Assembly: GCF_003947415.1 (NCBI RefSeq)
Contig: NZ_QHKL01000001.1
Span: 62,001 to 126,000, forward strand
Length of the DNA stretch: 64,000 nucleotides
Direction of reading: 5' to 3'
DNA from: Amycolatopsis sp. WAC 01376
Lineage (GTDB): Bacteria > Actinomycetota > Actinomycetes > Mycobacteriales > Pseudonocardiaceae
Both the position numbers and the translations under genes were made by a program. The notes under the pieces were generated by a model, which had not been told where the DNA came from, did no database searches, and saw only the letters and a program-made list of their open reading frames with translations. Within the stretch, counting starts at the first letter, position 1; every line of letters begins with the position of its first letter. This document shows, one piece after another, positions 46,429 through 54,958 of the stretch.

Positions 46429-47592
46429 ATGACCGACGAGAAGGCGAGTATCGCCGGCGGCGTCAAGATCACGGGTGACGACAGCTTCGGCAAGAACGCG
46501 CTCGACGCGGCGAAGAAGGTGCCGATCGCGGGCAAGGGCGTCACCACCGTCGCCAACGCCTACGAGAAGTTCGGCGCCGCGCAGGGTCCCGGCGACGTCG
46601 TGGCCGCGGGCGGGCAGCTGATCCAGGACGGCGCCGGGTTCATCGCGGGGGCGGGCGCGGACCTCGCGAGCTTCGTGCTCGACCCGGTCGGCTGGCTGGT
46701 CAGCAACGGCCTGAACATCCTGATCGAGCTGATCCAGCCGCTGCAGGACGCGCTGCACTTCGTCACGGGCGACGGTCCGGCGCTCAAGACCGCGGCCGGC
46801 AACTTCGGCAACATCGCCAAGGGCTTCGTGACGCTGGCCGACGACTTCGTCAAGACCGGCGACGAGTCACTGAAGGACTGGGTGGGCGACGCGGGCGACG
46901 CGGCCCGGAACGCGCTCGGCGACTTCGCCGTCGGCATCAAGGGCATCGGCAACAGCGCCGGCACGGTGGCCGAGACCCTGCAGATGTGGTCGATGGTGAT
47001 GACCGTCATCGAAGAGGTCGTCAAATCGATCATCTCCGAGCTCGTCACCTGGGCGATCTACATCTGGCTGCCCGCGCTGGCCGCTTCCGTCGTGAGCCTC
47101 GGCTCGTCGGTGGCCGCCGCGATGACCGCGACGATCGCCAAGGCCGCGAGCGCGATGGGCAAGATCACCAAGCACCTCGGCAAACTCGGCAAGCTGCTCG
47201 ACAAGTTCATGGGCTTCCTGCTGAAGTGGACGGACGACCTGGTCAAACAGGGTTCGAAGCTGACGAAGGCGGGCAAGGTCGGGATGACCCCCGGCCAGGA
47301 GAAGGCGATCGTCGGCGCGTTCGCCAAGGAATCCGGGACCCAGCTCGGCACGTTCGGCGATGCCGCGAAGGACGCCCTCAAGGGTGTGCCGAACCAGGCG
47401 ATCAAGCAGGTGGTCGGGGTCAATCCCGCCGATCTGTCGAAGGGATCGGCGTACCAGGGCAAGGCGGCCTTCGACTTCGCGAACAAGGCCATCGACAACA
47501 CCAAGACCACCACGACCGGGCAGGAATACGGCCGGACCGGCGGCCACCACAGCGAAGAGGAGACCCGCGAGAACCTCGACATGGACCAGTAG
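46429..47592 (+). CDS. Large WXG-like, membrane-active T7S effector candidate
   Basis: 387 aa. The N-terminal half contains hydrophobic segments (GPGDVVAAGGQLIQDGAGFI; ADLASFVLDPVGWLVSNG) and W-V-G near residue 149 (LKDWVGDAGDAARNALGDFA), in a helical-hairpin context. A strongly hydrophobic part at about 205-240 (VTWAIYIWLPALAASVVSLG) could span the membrane. The C-terminal about 130 residues are charged and of unknown fold, ending HHSEEETRENLDMDQ. Probably exported by T7S with the preceding small protein; any toxic activity is unproven and no immunity gene is defined. Confidence 0.6.
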   Translation: MTDEKASIAGGVKITGDDSFGKNALDAAKKVPIAGKGVTTVANAYEKFGAAQGPGDVVAAGGQLIQDGAGFIAGAGADLASFVLDPVGWLVSNGLNILIELIQPLQDALHFVTGDGPALKTAAGNFGNIAKGFVTLADDFVKTGDESLKDWVGDAGDAARNALGDFAVGIKGIGNSAGTVAETLQMWSMVMTVIEEVVKSIISELVTWAIYIWLPALAASVVSLGSSVAAAMTATIAKAASAMGKITKHLGKLGKLLDKFMGFLLKWTDDLVKQGSKLTKAGKVGMTPGQEKAIVGAFAKESGTQLGTFGDAAKDALKGVPNQAIKQVVGVNPADLSKGSAYQGKAAFDFANKAIDNTKTTTTGQEYGRTGGHHSEEETRENLDMDQ

Positions 47593-47601
47593 GGTCGCCC
47601 G

Positions 47602-49038
47602 ATGGACGATCAGCTGGCCGGGCCGTGGCTCATCGCCGGTGGGTACAGCCTGGCCCTGGGGCTGTTGCTGCTCGGCGGGCGCTTCGACGGACGGCGGCCC
47701 ACGGCGGCGGCCGTCAGCTACGCGCTCTGCGGGATCCTCGTCTCCGAAACGTCGCTGTACTGGCTCTCGGCGGGGTCCGGCAGCGCGGTGCCCGGCTGGC
47801 TCTGGTTCGCCTTCCCGGTGGTGATCGCGGCGTTGGCGGCGTGGCGGGGGCATCGGCAGCGGACGTGGACCGGCAGGCTCGACGGGACCGGTGAGCCGAG
47901 CTTCGGCGTGCTCCCCCAGCGCGGGATCGCCGTCACCCACGCCTCGCCCGAGTCGGTGGCGACGGCCGTCGAGTTCGAGCACAACGGGCATCGGCTGCTC
48001 GGGGCCGAGTACGGGCTCGGCGGCTCGGCGGACTTCCCGGACCTCGCCAGGACAGCTGACCTGATCGATGGGACGTATGCCCTGATCCAGCTTCGGACGC
48101 CTGAGGTGCCGTCGGTCGTCATCACCCCGGTCACGGGTGCCTTCGAGCCGGAGCGGTTCACGCCGTTGGAGGACGCCCGCATCACGCGGAACACCATCGG
48201 GGCACCGAAGCCGGACGCGCTGCTCCAGCGGTTCGAGACCGGCACGGAGTTCGACCGCCGGTTCACCGTGACGACGTCCGATCCGGAGTTCGCCAAGACA
48301 CTGCTCTCCCCCGGCGTTCGCGCGCTGCTGGAGGGCGACTCGTGGTTCCGGGTCCGCGAAGTCGCCTTCCACGCCGGCTCGCTGTGGACCTCCGAAGCCG
48401 GGACGCTGACCGAAGAGATGATGTTCGCCGACTCCCGGCGGCTGGCCATCCTGGCGTCCACAGTGGACTGGGAGGACGCGGATTTCCGTGCTGTCGCGGA
48501 GGCTTCCGACACCAGCGACGCCGGATGGCTCGGCGGACGGCGTGGCCCGCTCGCCGGGCTCCGCGGCCCGCTCAACCGGCGCCGGGAAGCGGCGGGCCGT
48601 CAGCCGCTGTCGTCGCTTTCACTGGTGGCGCGCACGGTCGTCGCGCTCGCGCTGGTGCTGCCGGGGCTGGCGCTCGCGGTGAACTCGCTGACCGCGTTGA
48701 CCGGGCTCGCCCCCGAGGCGCGGCTCACCGTGACCGCGACCCTGCGCGCGGAGGCGGGCACGTCGAACTGCACCAGCTGCGGCAACGGCAACCTGGTGGA
48801 CGGCACCTACGAACTCGACGGCGAGACGCACGAGGTCAAGGACCTGCGGTGGATGTCGTTCGGGACGTTCCCAGAGCGGGGTGACGTCGTCGACATCGCC
48901 GTGACCCCGCTGTGGTGGCATCCGCTGATCGAAGGCAAGGACACCGGCGTCATCCTGCTGCTGATCGGACTGGCCCCCGTCCTCGCCGGTGCCCTCCTCG
49001 GCAAGGCGACCTTCACCCCGCGGCCGCGTCGCCTTTAG
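47602..49038 (+). CDS. Polytopic membrane protein, unknown function
   Basis: 478 aa. Three transmembrane helices near the N-terminus (first GPWLIAGGYSLALGLLLLGG) precede a soluble domain at about 95-320, resembling DUF3137-type domains only loosely. Two more helices lie near 350 and 450, separated by a stretch with two cysteines (NCTSCGNGN). It begins 9 bases after the WXG-like gene, so belongs to the same operon; an immunity or transport role is possible. Its last codon and TAG stop are part of a palindromic repeat. Confidence 0.7.
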   Translation: MDDQLAGPWLIAGGYSLALGLLLLGGRFDGRRPTAAAVSYALCGILVSETSLYWLSAGSGSAVPGWLWFAFPVVIAALAAWRGHRQRTWTGRLDGTGEPSFGVLPQRGIAVTHASPESVATAVEFEHNGHRLLGAEYGLGGSADFPDLARTADLIDGTYALIQLRTPEVPSVVITPVTGAFEPERFTPLEDARITRNTIGAPKPDALLQRFETGTEFDRRFTVTTSDPEFAKTLLSPGVRALLEGDSWFRVREVAFHAGSLWTSEAGTLTEEMMFADSRRLAILASTVDWEDADFRAVAEASDTSDAGWLGGRRGPLAGLRGPLNRRREAAGRQPLSSLSLVARTVVALALVLPGLALAVNSLTALTGLAPEARLTVTATLRAEAGTSNCTSCGNGNLVDGTYELDGETHEVKDLRWMSFGTFPERGDVVDIAVTPLWWHPLIEGKDTGVILLLIGLAPVLAGALLGKATFTPRPRRL

Positions 49039-49050
49039 CGGGCTAAACGC
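49031..49050. repeat. Palindromic repeat carrying the stops of two convergent genes
   Basis: The core TTTAGCGGGCTAAA (49034-49047) contains the TAG stop of the plus-strand membrane-protein gene (49036-49038) and the TAG of the minus-strand acetyltransferase gene (49043-49045). Confidence 0.93.
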
Positions 49051-49543
49051 GATCCGGCACCGTCTGGGCCAGGGACTTCGCGAAGTAGTGATGCGCGAAG
49101 GGCTCGTTGTTGAAGGGCTCGACCGTCTCGTAGCCGAGGCGGGCGTACAGGGCCCTCGCCTCGACGAGGTCGTCGCGGGTGTCGAGGCGGATCAGTGTGG
49201 CGCCGAGTCCCCTGGCGACGTCCTCGGCGGCGGCCACGAGCAGCGACGCACCGCCCTTGCCGCGTTCGGACTTCCGCAGGAAGACACGGGTGAGCTCGGT
49301 GATGTCCGGCGCGGCGACCCGCAGCCCGGCGCAACCCGCGAGCACCCCGTCGCGCCAAGCGAGCAGGAAGGCGCCGGTCGGCGGGACCAGGTTCCGGCTG
49401 TGGTGCTCCTCGAGCAGGACGTCGAGCTCCTCCTCGGTGACCTGGCGCCCGTAGTAGCGGGACGCGATCTCGTCGAGGTACTCACGCAGCAACCGGGCGG
49501 CGTCCGGGTGATCGACGGGGGTGACTTCGAAGCTCCAGGTCAT
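49043..49543 (-). CDS. GNAT-family N-acetyltransferase
   Basis: 166 aa. The acetyl-CoA loop is R-G-K-G-G-A (SERGKGGASLLVAAA), preceded by a beta strand with AGCAGLRV and followed by LYARLGYETVEPF, the typical GNAT C-terminal motif. Substrate unknown. The last residues PDRV and the stop come from the palindromic repeat, so the gene 3' end was created or replaced by it. Confidence 0.88.
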   Translation of the reverse strand: MTWSFEVTPVDHPDAARLLREYLDEIASRYYGRQVTEEELDVLLEEHHSRNLVPPTGAFLLAWRDGVLAGCAGLRVAAPDITELTRVFLRKSERGKGGASLLVAAAEDVARGLGATLIRLDTRDDLVEARALYARLGYETVEPFNNEPFAHHYFAKSLAQTVPDRV

Positions 49544-49592
49544 GGCTACATTCTGCCTACCCGGGCCAGTGAATTTCCCCGGCCGCCGGATC

Positions 49593-49668
49593 GCGATTAG
49601 GGGGCTAAAGTCGACACGGGGGCCGGAGAGCGCGCCCGGGCCCGGATCGCGATTAGCCCGCTAAAGTC
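49593..49668. repeat. Pair of palindromic repeats, 56-bp spacing
   Basis: The cores ATTAGGGGGCTAAA (49596) and ATTAGCCCGCTAAA (49652) are 56 bp apart. Both have GGATCGCG on the left and GTCGAC on the right, so the arm types are conserved although the spacer is not. Confidence 0.92.
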
Positions 49669-49676
49669 GACATCGG

Positions 49677-50162
49677 TCAGGAGGGGGCGAGGCGGCCGGC
49701 GCAGGTCGCGACCTCACCGGGAGCGGACTTCTCCGACGTGACGACGGCACCGCCGACGGCCACCCGACATTCGACCGCGCCCTCGCCCTGCCCCATCAGC
49801 TGGACGGTCGGCGGGGTGCCGGTGTTCTTCCACGTGAGCTCCTTGCGCCACGGCAGCGTCACCTGCGACTCCTGATGCACGAGCCCCAGCCCGTTCGAGT
49901 CGTAGACCACGGTCGCGGTCCCCGTCCCTGCGAGCTCGTACGCGATCCGCCAGTCGTTCGACACCGCCTGCGGCTGGCTGAGCGTCCGTGTGATCGTGCG
50001 GTCCGGCTCCCGCGACGGCGCGGCGCCGGTGGGCTCGCCGACAACGGCTACGGTTTCGGCCTGCGGCTCTTCGCCGCCCTTGAGCAGCACCACACAGGTC
50101 GCGAGCGCGGCCACCACGATCCCCGCGATGGCGATGCGCCCGATCAGTTGTCTGTCGGCCAT
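49677..50162 (-). CDS. MmpS-like membrane-anchored protein
   Basis: 161 aa. One N-terminal transmembrane helix (LIGRIAIAGIVVAALATCVV) is followed by an exported beta-rich domain: WRIAYELAGTGTATVVYDSN, LPWRKELTWKNTGTPPTVQL and a cysteine pair (ECRV ... TCAG). This pattern resembles MmpS accessory proteins of mycobacterial MmpL transporters. No MmpL gene is adjacent, so its partner is unknown. Preceded by a strong hairpin. Confidence 0.6.
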   Translation of the reverse strand: MADRQLIGRIAIAGIVVAALATCVVLLKGGEEPQAETVAVVGEPTGAAPSREPDRTITRTLSQPQAVSNDWRIAYELAGTGTATVVYDSNGLGLVHQESQVTLPWRKELTWKNTGTPPTVQLMGQGEGAVECRVAVGGAVVTSEKSAPGEVATCAGRLAPS

Positions 50163-50180
50163 CGGTTCTCCTCACCGAAA

Positions 50181-50212
50181 GCGGCGGCGCGGCCCGGGAG
50201 CCGCGCCGCCGC
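50181..50212 (-). terminator. 13-bp intercistronic hairpin
   Basis: GCGGCGGCGCGGC / GCCGCGCCGCCGC with a 6-base loop, between the small secreted gene and the MmpS-like gene. On the minus strand it is followed by TTTCGG. It is probably a terminator or a partial one. Confidence 0.7.
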
Positions 50213-50217
50213 GGAAG

Positions 50218-50451
50218 TCAGGACGGCAGCAGCCGGCCGGGGACGCCGTTGAGGGACTGGATGAGGCCCAGCACCGGGACACCGAGCGGCGCGAACGTCC
50301 AGATGTTGTTGAGGTCGCTCGTGTCGGGTTCGTCGACGACCACGACATCGTTCGGGGCGTCCTGCGCAGCAAGCGCCGGAGCGGCCGAGCCGAGCACGAC
50401 GAGACCGGCGAGCGCGGCACCGGTGACCGCGCGAACGAAGGTCTTCTTCAT
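50218..50451 (-). CDS. Small secreted protein A
   Basis: 77 aa. The Sec signal peptide (KKTFVRAVTGAALAGLVVLG, cleavage near ALA-AQ) leaves a mature peptide of about 48 residues. It has an acidic start (DAPNDVVVVDEPDTSD) and a hydrophobic Gly/Pro-rich end (APLGVPVLGLIQSLNGVPGR). ATG 50451 has AGGAGAA upstream. It lies 26 bases after small secreted protein B and is similar in style, suggesting a pair. Function unknown. Confidence 0.7.
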   Translation of the reverse strand: MKKTFVRAVTGAALAGLVVLGSAAPALAAQDAPNDVVVVDEPDTSDLNNIWTFAPLGVPVLGLIQSLNGVPGRLLPS

Positions 50452-50477
50452 GAGATTCTCCTTTGCTGGTAACGGTT

Positions 50478-50711
50478 TTACGAAATCGGCGTGATGATCC
50501 CGTAGATCGGGGCGAGGACGTCGGTGGGCACGGGAACGGTCGGACCGAGCAGTCCGCCGAGGTCGACGCCGGGGATCAGCCAGAGCGCCGGGCCGCCGCC
50601 ACCGGTCGGCAGGCCCGGCAACGGGTCGGCCGAGGCGACCCCGCCGGCGAGTCCGGACAACGCGCCCGCGACGGCGAGCGGCAGCAGCACACGGGCCGCG
50701 ATTCGCTTCAT
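50478..50711 (-). CDS. Small secreted protein B
   Basis: 77 aa. Signal peptide (KRIAARVLLPLAVAGALSGL, cleavage near ASA-DP), then a mature part of about 48 residues rich in Pro, Gly and hydrophobics (GGLLGPTVPVPTDVLAP). The ATG at 50711 is preceded by AAGGGAGAAG. With protein A it follows the polytopic membrane gene. No family recognised. Confidence 0.68.
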   Translation of the reverse strand: MKRIAARVLLPLAVAGALSGLAGGVASADPLPGLPTGGGGPALWLIPGVDLGGLLGPTVPVPTDVLAPIYGIITPIS

Positions 50712-50758
50712 CTCTTCTCCCTTTTCCTTTCACCGCTGCTGGAAGCGAGCGGAATCCT

Positions 50759-52519
50759 TCACCGCAGAACCGAGCTGACCGGCACGATCGTGCCGTCGGG
50801 AATCCATTGCCCCGCGTAGTTCCGGTCGGCGATCATCCCGACGGCGTGCGGTTCGCCCGGGTACATCGGCATGGCGTTGACCTGTGCGGCCGCAAAAATC
50901 TGGACGTCGCCGTTCATCGACCTCCACTGGTCGCCGAGCCAGTTCCGGAAGCCGCCGAGCGTGGGGCTTTCGCCGCCGAAGGCGTTGCTCGCGGCGACAG
51001 CGAAGCTCACGGCGACCTGTTCGCGCGGGTCGAATCTCAGCGGCAGGGAGGAACTCGCGACGGAGTTGACGATCGGCCCGTTGAGCAGCCAGGGCGCCAG
51101 GTACAGGCCGTACTGGTGGGTCGGCTTGAGCCGCTGGGACTCGGCCGCGCGGGTCATCGCCGTGTAGCCGCCCGCCCAGCCGGACACGACGACCAGCGCG
51201 GTGTTCGCGCCAGCCTCGGTCTGCACCGCGAGCCCGGAGCGTGCGGCGGTCTCGCGGACCAGTTTCGCGGCGGCCACACCGCGCGGTGAGGTGTCCTCGA
51301 CAAGCGTGAGCGCGGAAGGCTTGCGCGCGGCGAGGAACTCGACGAGTTTGACGAGAGAACCGCTGTCCTCACTCGAAAGCGCGTCCGCGGGGCAGGAGGT
51401 GAGGACCTCGCGGCGGTCGGCGATCAGGCCACCCAGCGCGGCCGAAGCACACTCGGGCGCGTCCGTGTCGGCGATGGGGTGCCCCTGCTCGTCGCCCGCG
51501 TCGACCTCGATGGTCGTCTTCTCCTCGCCACGGCTGATGATCAGGTCGCTGCGCCCGGTCGGCAGGTCGATCTCGGCCCAGGTGCCTTCGGCGCCGGGGC
51601 GCACGATGGCCTTGCCGATCAGGCCGCCTTCGATCCCGGCGGACAGGTCTTCTCCCGCGCTCGCGGGAAAGTGGACGAGATTCTTGCCGGGCCGCTGCGG
51701 GCTCACGAGTACCGGGAACCGCTGGTCGCCGATAGCGGCGTCCGCGAGCAGCGCGACACCGGGAATCGGCGATTCGGGCGGCTTGGGAATGGCCGCGAGG
51801 GCGCTCCAGGCAAGGAAACCGACGGCCACGGCGGCCGCGCCGAACCGGTAAGCCCGCGTGGAATCCTTGCCTGTGAAGAAGAATACCGCGACCACGGTGG
51901 CGACGACCGGCAGCAAAGCGATCACGAGCAACGTGAGGCCGAAGAGCGTGCCGTAGATCCGGCGGTCGAAACCCAGACCGGAGGAGAACAGCTGGACCGT
52001 ACCCGCGACGACGAGAAGTCCGCCCAGGGTCAGCGAAAGCGGGCCGAGCCGGAAGTTCGTCTGACGCCACTGCCCGGCGGGCACCCAGACGGACAGAACG
52101 GTGACACCGAACCAGAGGGCCGCCGCGGCGACGTAGACGGTGTCGATGGCGAATTCGACGCCCGTCCGCCCGAGCGAGGTTTCGAGCACCACCAGCGCGG
52201 CGAGCGCGAGGGAGGCCCAGCGGCCCGCCGACGGCCAGCGGATCAGGACGGGGATCGCCAGCGCGAGTACGAGATGCACGATCAGCGCGATGACGTTGAC
52301 GTCGGTCGCGAAGGCGGAGATCGCGGCCAGCGCGGCCGAAACCCCGCCCAGTACGGCGATGGTGAGGTGGAGGCGCCGGGGCAGCTCGCCCACGAGCGGG
52401 CGGAGGATTCCCGTTCCGGCGAGGAAAGCGGTCGCCAGCAGGAGGCCGAGCCGAAGCACGACCAGTGCGATGTCGACTCCGGCCGAACCCGAGCTCGCCG
52501 GTATGACGTGGTGATCCAT
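50759..52519 (-). CDS. Polytopic membrane protein with large extracytoplasmic domain (CopD-like N-terminus)
   Basis: 586 aa. The first 290 residues contain about eight transmembrane helices (VDIALVVLRLGLLLATAFLA; WASLALAALVVLETSLGRTG), an arrangement resembling CopD-type copper-uptake proteins though no His-rich site is clear. The last about 290 residues form an exported domain (PGVALLADAAIGDQRFPVLV onward). ATG 52519 is the first Met of the hydrophobic start. It lies 81 bases after an exported SBP56-like gene; in methanethiol oxidase clusters copper proteins accompany that family (established knowledge), so a metal-supply role is a reasonable but unproven idea. Confidence 0.6.
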   Translation of the reverse strand: MDHHVIPASSGSAGVDIALVVLRLGLLLATAFLAGTGILRPLVGELPRRLHLTIAVLGGVSAALAAISAFATDVNVIALIVHLVLALAIPVLIRWPSAGRWASLALAALVVLETSLGRTGVEFAIDTVYVAAAALWFGVTVLSVWVPAGQWRQTNFRLGPLSLTLGGLLVVAGTVQLFSSGLGFDRRIYGTLFGLTLLVIALLPVVATVVAVFFFTGKDSTRAYRFGAAAVAVGFLAWSALAAIPKPPESPIPGVALLADAAIGDQRFPVLVSPQRPGKNLVHFPASAGEDLSAGIEGGLIGKAIVRPGAEGTWAEIDLPTGRSDLIISRGEEKTTIEVDAGDEQGHPIADTDAPECASAALGGLIADRREVLTSCPADALSSEDSGSLVKLVEFLAARKPSALTLVEDTSPRGVAAAKLVRETAARSGLAVQTEAGANTALVVVSGWAGGYTAMTRAAESQRLKPTHQYGLYLAPWLLNGPIVNSVASSSLPLRFDPREQVAVSFAVAASNAFGGESPTLGGFRNWLGDQWRSMNGDVQIFAAAQVNAMPMYPGEPHAVGMIADRNYAGQWIPDGTIVPVSSVLR

Positions 52520-52600
52520 GGGGACCTTCTCCGAGCAGATCGGCGGAGCCGTGGGTGGCGGAGTGTGCCCGCCACCCACGACCTTCCGCGCCGAACAGGG

Positions 52601-54445
52601 TTACTTGAGATCCGCGTCCGCCACGACGAACAGTTCGGAGTGCGGTTTGGCGTTGCCGAAGGACCCGTGCGGCCAGGTCTTCCGGTTGAAGTTGATCCCG
52701 ACTCCTCCGGTGAACTCGTCCCGGAAGTTCTGGTCGACGCCGACCTTCCCGTCCTCGCCGAGGTTCAGCAGGTTGACCTTGTGGTCACCGTCCAAACCGG
52801 ACCGAGCGACGAAGTAGTTCGACACCGCGAGATGTTGCGGCTTGTCGGTTTCGTGGTAGTACCCGTCCTCGCCGAGCACGAAGTTGTCGTACGCGCCCCA
52901 GTGCGGGCCACCGCCGGACGTGCCGGGGTTGATCGGCGCCGCGCCGACGACGGTCGGCAGGTCGCCGCCACCGCCCTGCTGCGACTTCTCCTTCGTGTCG
53001 ATCCGGCCCTTGATGTTCTCGACCTTGTCACCCGCGGCGACGAGTTTCTGGATGTCGAGCACGTAGACGCCACCGGTGGTGCCGGGGTCGTCGGGGCCGA
53101 GCGCGCCCTTCTGGCGGCCGGTGATCGCGCGGTAGAGGTACTTGTCGTCGGGGCTGGTCTGGATCCAGCCACCGTTCGAGCCGCCACCGTTGGAGTCGTT
53201 GTTCGGGTGGATCGCCTTGTTCGCCGCGCCGTCGTCGAACACCTGGATCCAGTGCGGCTCCTTGGCGGTGATGTCGGGCGTGTAGAACACCGCGCCGCCC
53301 TGCATGGTCTGGGCGAACGCGCCCTTGTGACCGGGCAGGTTCGTCACCGTGGTCTCCATGACCGCGCGGCTTTCGGCGTGCAGCGGGTCCGCGGGATCGG
53401 CGCGAGGGCCGTCCGGCAGGTACGAGACCGCCTTGAGCTTCGGCTTGTTGCGGTCGGAGATGTCCCAGGTGCGGACGGTCGGCCGCCGCAGATACGGCGA
53501 CGGCTGCTTCACCGGGTCGAGGATGATGTTGCGCGGCTCGGCGTAGTCACTGGTGACCAGGGTGTTGAGGTCCTCACGGGCCTGGATGCCGTGCGGGTTG
53601 GCGCAGGTCGGTTTGTCCAGCTGCGGGAGGTTGTCGCACAGCTTCTTGTTGTCGCCCTGCGGGGTGGCCGCGGGGGACTCGGAAAGCACCTGCGCGTTCT
53701 GGTCGAAGCGGACGACTTCACCGGGACTGCCGGCGAAACCGTTGCCCACCACTGTGGAACCGTTGGCGTAGGTGTGCGGACCGGGAACCACCGGACCGCC
53801 CATGTACGTGCCGTACGCGGTGCCGTCCTTGAGTACCCAGTACGCGTCGGGCACGGAACCGCCGAGGGTCTGGGTCGGGAGGCTGACGCCCTTGAGCTTC
53901 AGTTGCGGCAACGCGGAGACGTCGAAGGCGTACGTCGCGGCGGCGAACAGCGCGCCGGCGTAGATCGTGTCGCCCTTGTGCCACACGTATTGCATGTGGT
54001 GCGGCTCGTTCTCGACGAGCGGTCCGACGGTGGCGGTGTTGACGACCTTGCCGTAGGTCGGCGAACCCTGCGTCGCGTCGATCACGGCGAGGAAGTCCGG
54101 ACCGGGCAACGCGTTCTTGATCTTGTTCAGGCCCCCGCCGAGCGAACCCGGCAGGTTCTTGACGTCCTTGACCAGGGTGTCGGCGATGTTCTCGTCACCG
54201 GCCCAGACCAGCAGCCACTTCTTGCGCTTGCCGTCCGCACTCCGGGACGCCGTGATGTCCTTGGACACCAGGTGGTTCTGGACCCAGTACTCCTTGCCGT
54301 CGGCCGCCTTCTTCGCGTCTTTGACGACCTGGACGTCGGCGTAGGCACTGGTCGTGGAGCCGGTGTAGGTCACCGTGCCCACGGCCAAGGCCGCCGCCAT
54401 GGCGCCGATCACCACTTTTCGCCACTTTGGCGAGTTGGATAGCAT
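52601..54445 (-). CDS. Exported SBP56 / methanethiol-oxidase-like beta-propeller protein
   Basis: 614 aa. Signal peptide residues 1-36 (WRKVVIGAMAAALAVGTVTY, cleavage near AYA-DV). The mature protein shows several blocks in the order found in selenium-binding protein SBP56: PDFLAVIDATQGSPTYGKVV, NEPHHMQYVW, CANPHGIQAREDLNTLVTSD, RTWDISDRNKPKL and SPDDKYLYRA. SBP56-family methanethiol oxidases are copper-dependent and exported. The similarity is distant, and substrate and activity cannot be assigned. ATG 54445 has GGGAGAAAG upstream. First gene of a likely operon with the CopD-like membrane gene and two small secreted proteins. Confidence 0.6.
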   Translation of the reverse strand: MLSNSPKWRKVVIGAMAAALAVGTVTYTGSTTSAYADVQVVKDAKKAADGKEYWVQNHLVSKDITASRSADGKRKKWLLVWAGDENIADTLVKDVKNLPGSLGGGLNKIKNALPGPDFLAVIDATQGSPTYGKVVNTATVGPLVENEPHHMQYVWHKGDTIYAGALFAAATYAFDVSALPQLKLKGVSLPTQTLGGSVPDAYWVLKDGTAYGTYMGGPVVPGPHTYANGSTVVGNGFAGSPGEVVRFDQNAQVLSESPAATPQGDNKKLCDNLPQLDKPTCANPHGIQAREDLNTLVTSDYAEPRNIILDPVKQPSPYLRRPTVRTWDISDRNKPKLKAVSYLPDGPRADPADPLHAESRAVMETTVTNLPGHKGAFAQTMQGGAVFYTPDITAKEPHWIQVFDDGAANKAIHPNNDSNGGGSNGGWIQTSPDDKYLYRAITGRQKGALGPDDPGTTGGVYVLDIQKLVAAGDKVENIKGRIDTKEKSQQGGGGDLPTVVGAAPINPGTSGGGPHWGAYDNFVLGEDGYYHETDKPQHLAVSNYFVARSGLDGDHKVNLLNLGEDGKVGVDQNFRDEFTGGVGINFNRKTWPHGSFGNAKPHSELFVVADADLK

Positions 54446-54958
54446 TCTTTCTCCCTGTTTTCGCTACCGAAGCGCCGGACATTCGGCACACCTCTCCCCC
54501 ATTTCGCGCAGGCGTCACCGGCGCGAATCAAAGGGAAAGCAATCAACCGCCGGTTCGCACAGGGAACCGTTGCGGCACAGTGGAAAGCGTCAGCGCACGA
54601 GGAACGGACGCATCCGTGTCGGATACGCTGATTCAGCACGGCGCGACAAACCCGGAATAGGTCAGGAATCCATACACAGCGCGCTTGCCTGCTGTCGCAG
54701 ATCAACGTGCCGGCGCCACACCAAGGCGACTGGGGATTGCATGGGCGAAATACTCGTGTGAAGCCGTCAGAGTGTCAATCTCGTGATCAAAGAATGGGAC
54801 ACGCCACGGCCGGGTGAATTTCCCACGATGCGGATGGGCCATTGAGCCGAACGGGTGACGGTTTTCCGAGCACTGGGAATTAGGCCACCTGGCGGCACTA
54901 CGGCAGGTCACAACGGACCAGTAACCCGAATCCGGCGGCCACTATCCCGTTACGTGTT
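54446..54958. other. Gene-poor stretch before the vanX-like remnant
   Basis: About 510 bases with lower GC than the surroundings and no convincing ORF, repeat core or terminator. It probably holds the promoter of the SBP56-like gene near 54450-54500. The rest may be decayed sequence linked to the adjacent broken gene. Confidence 0.45.
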
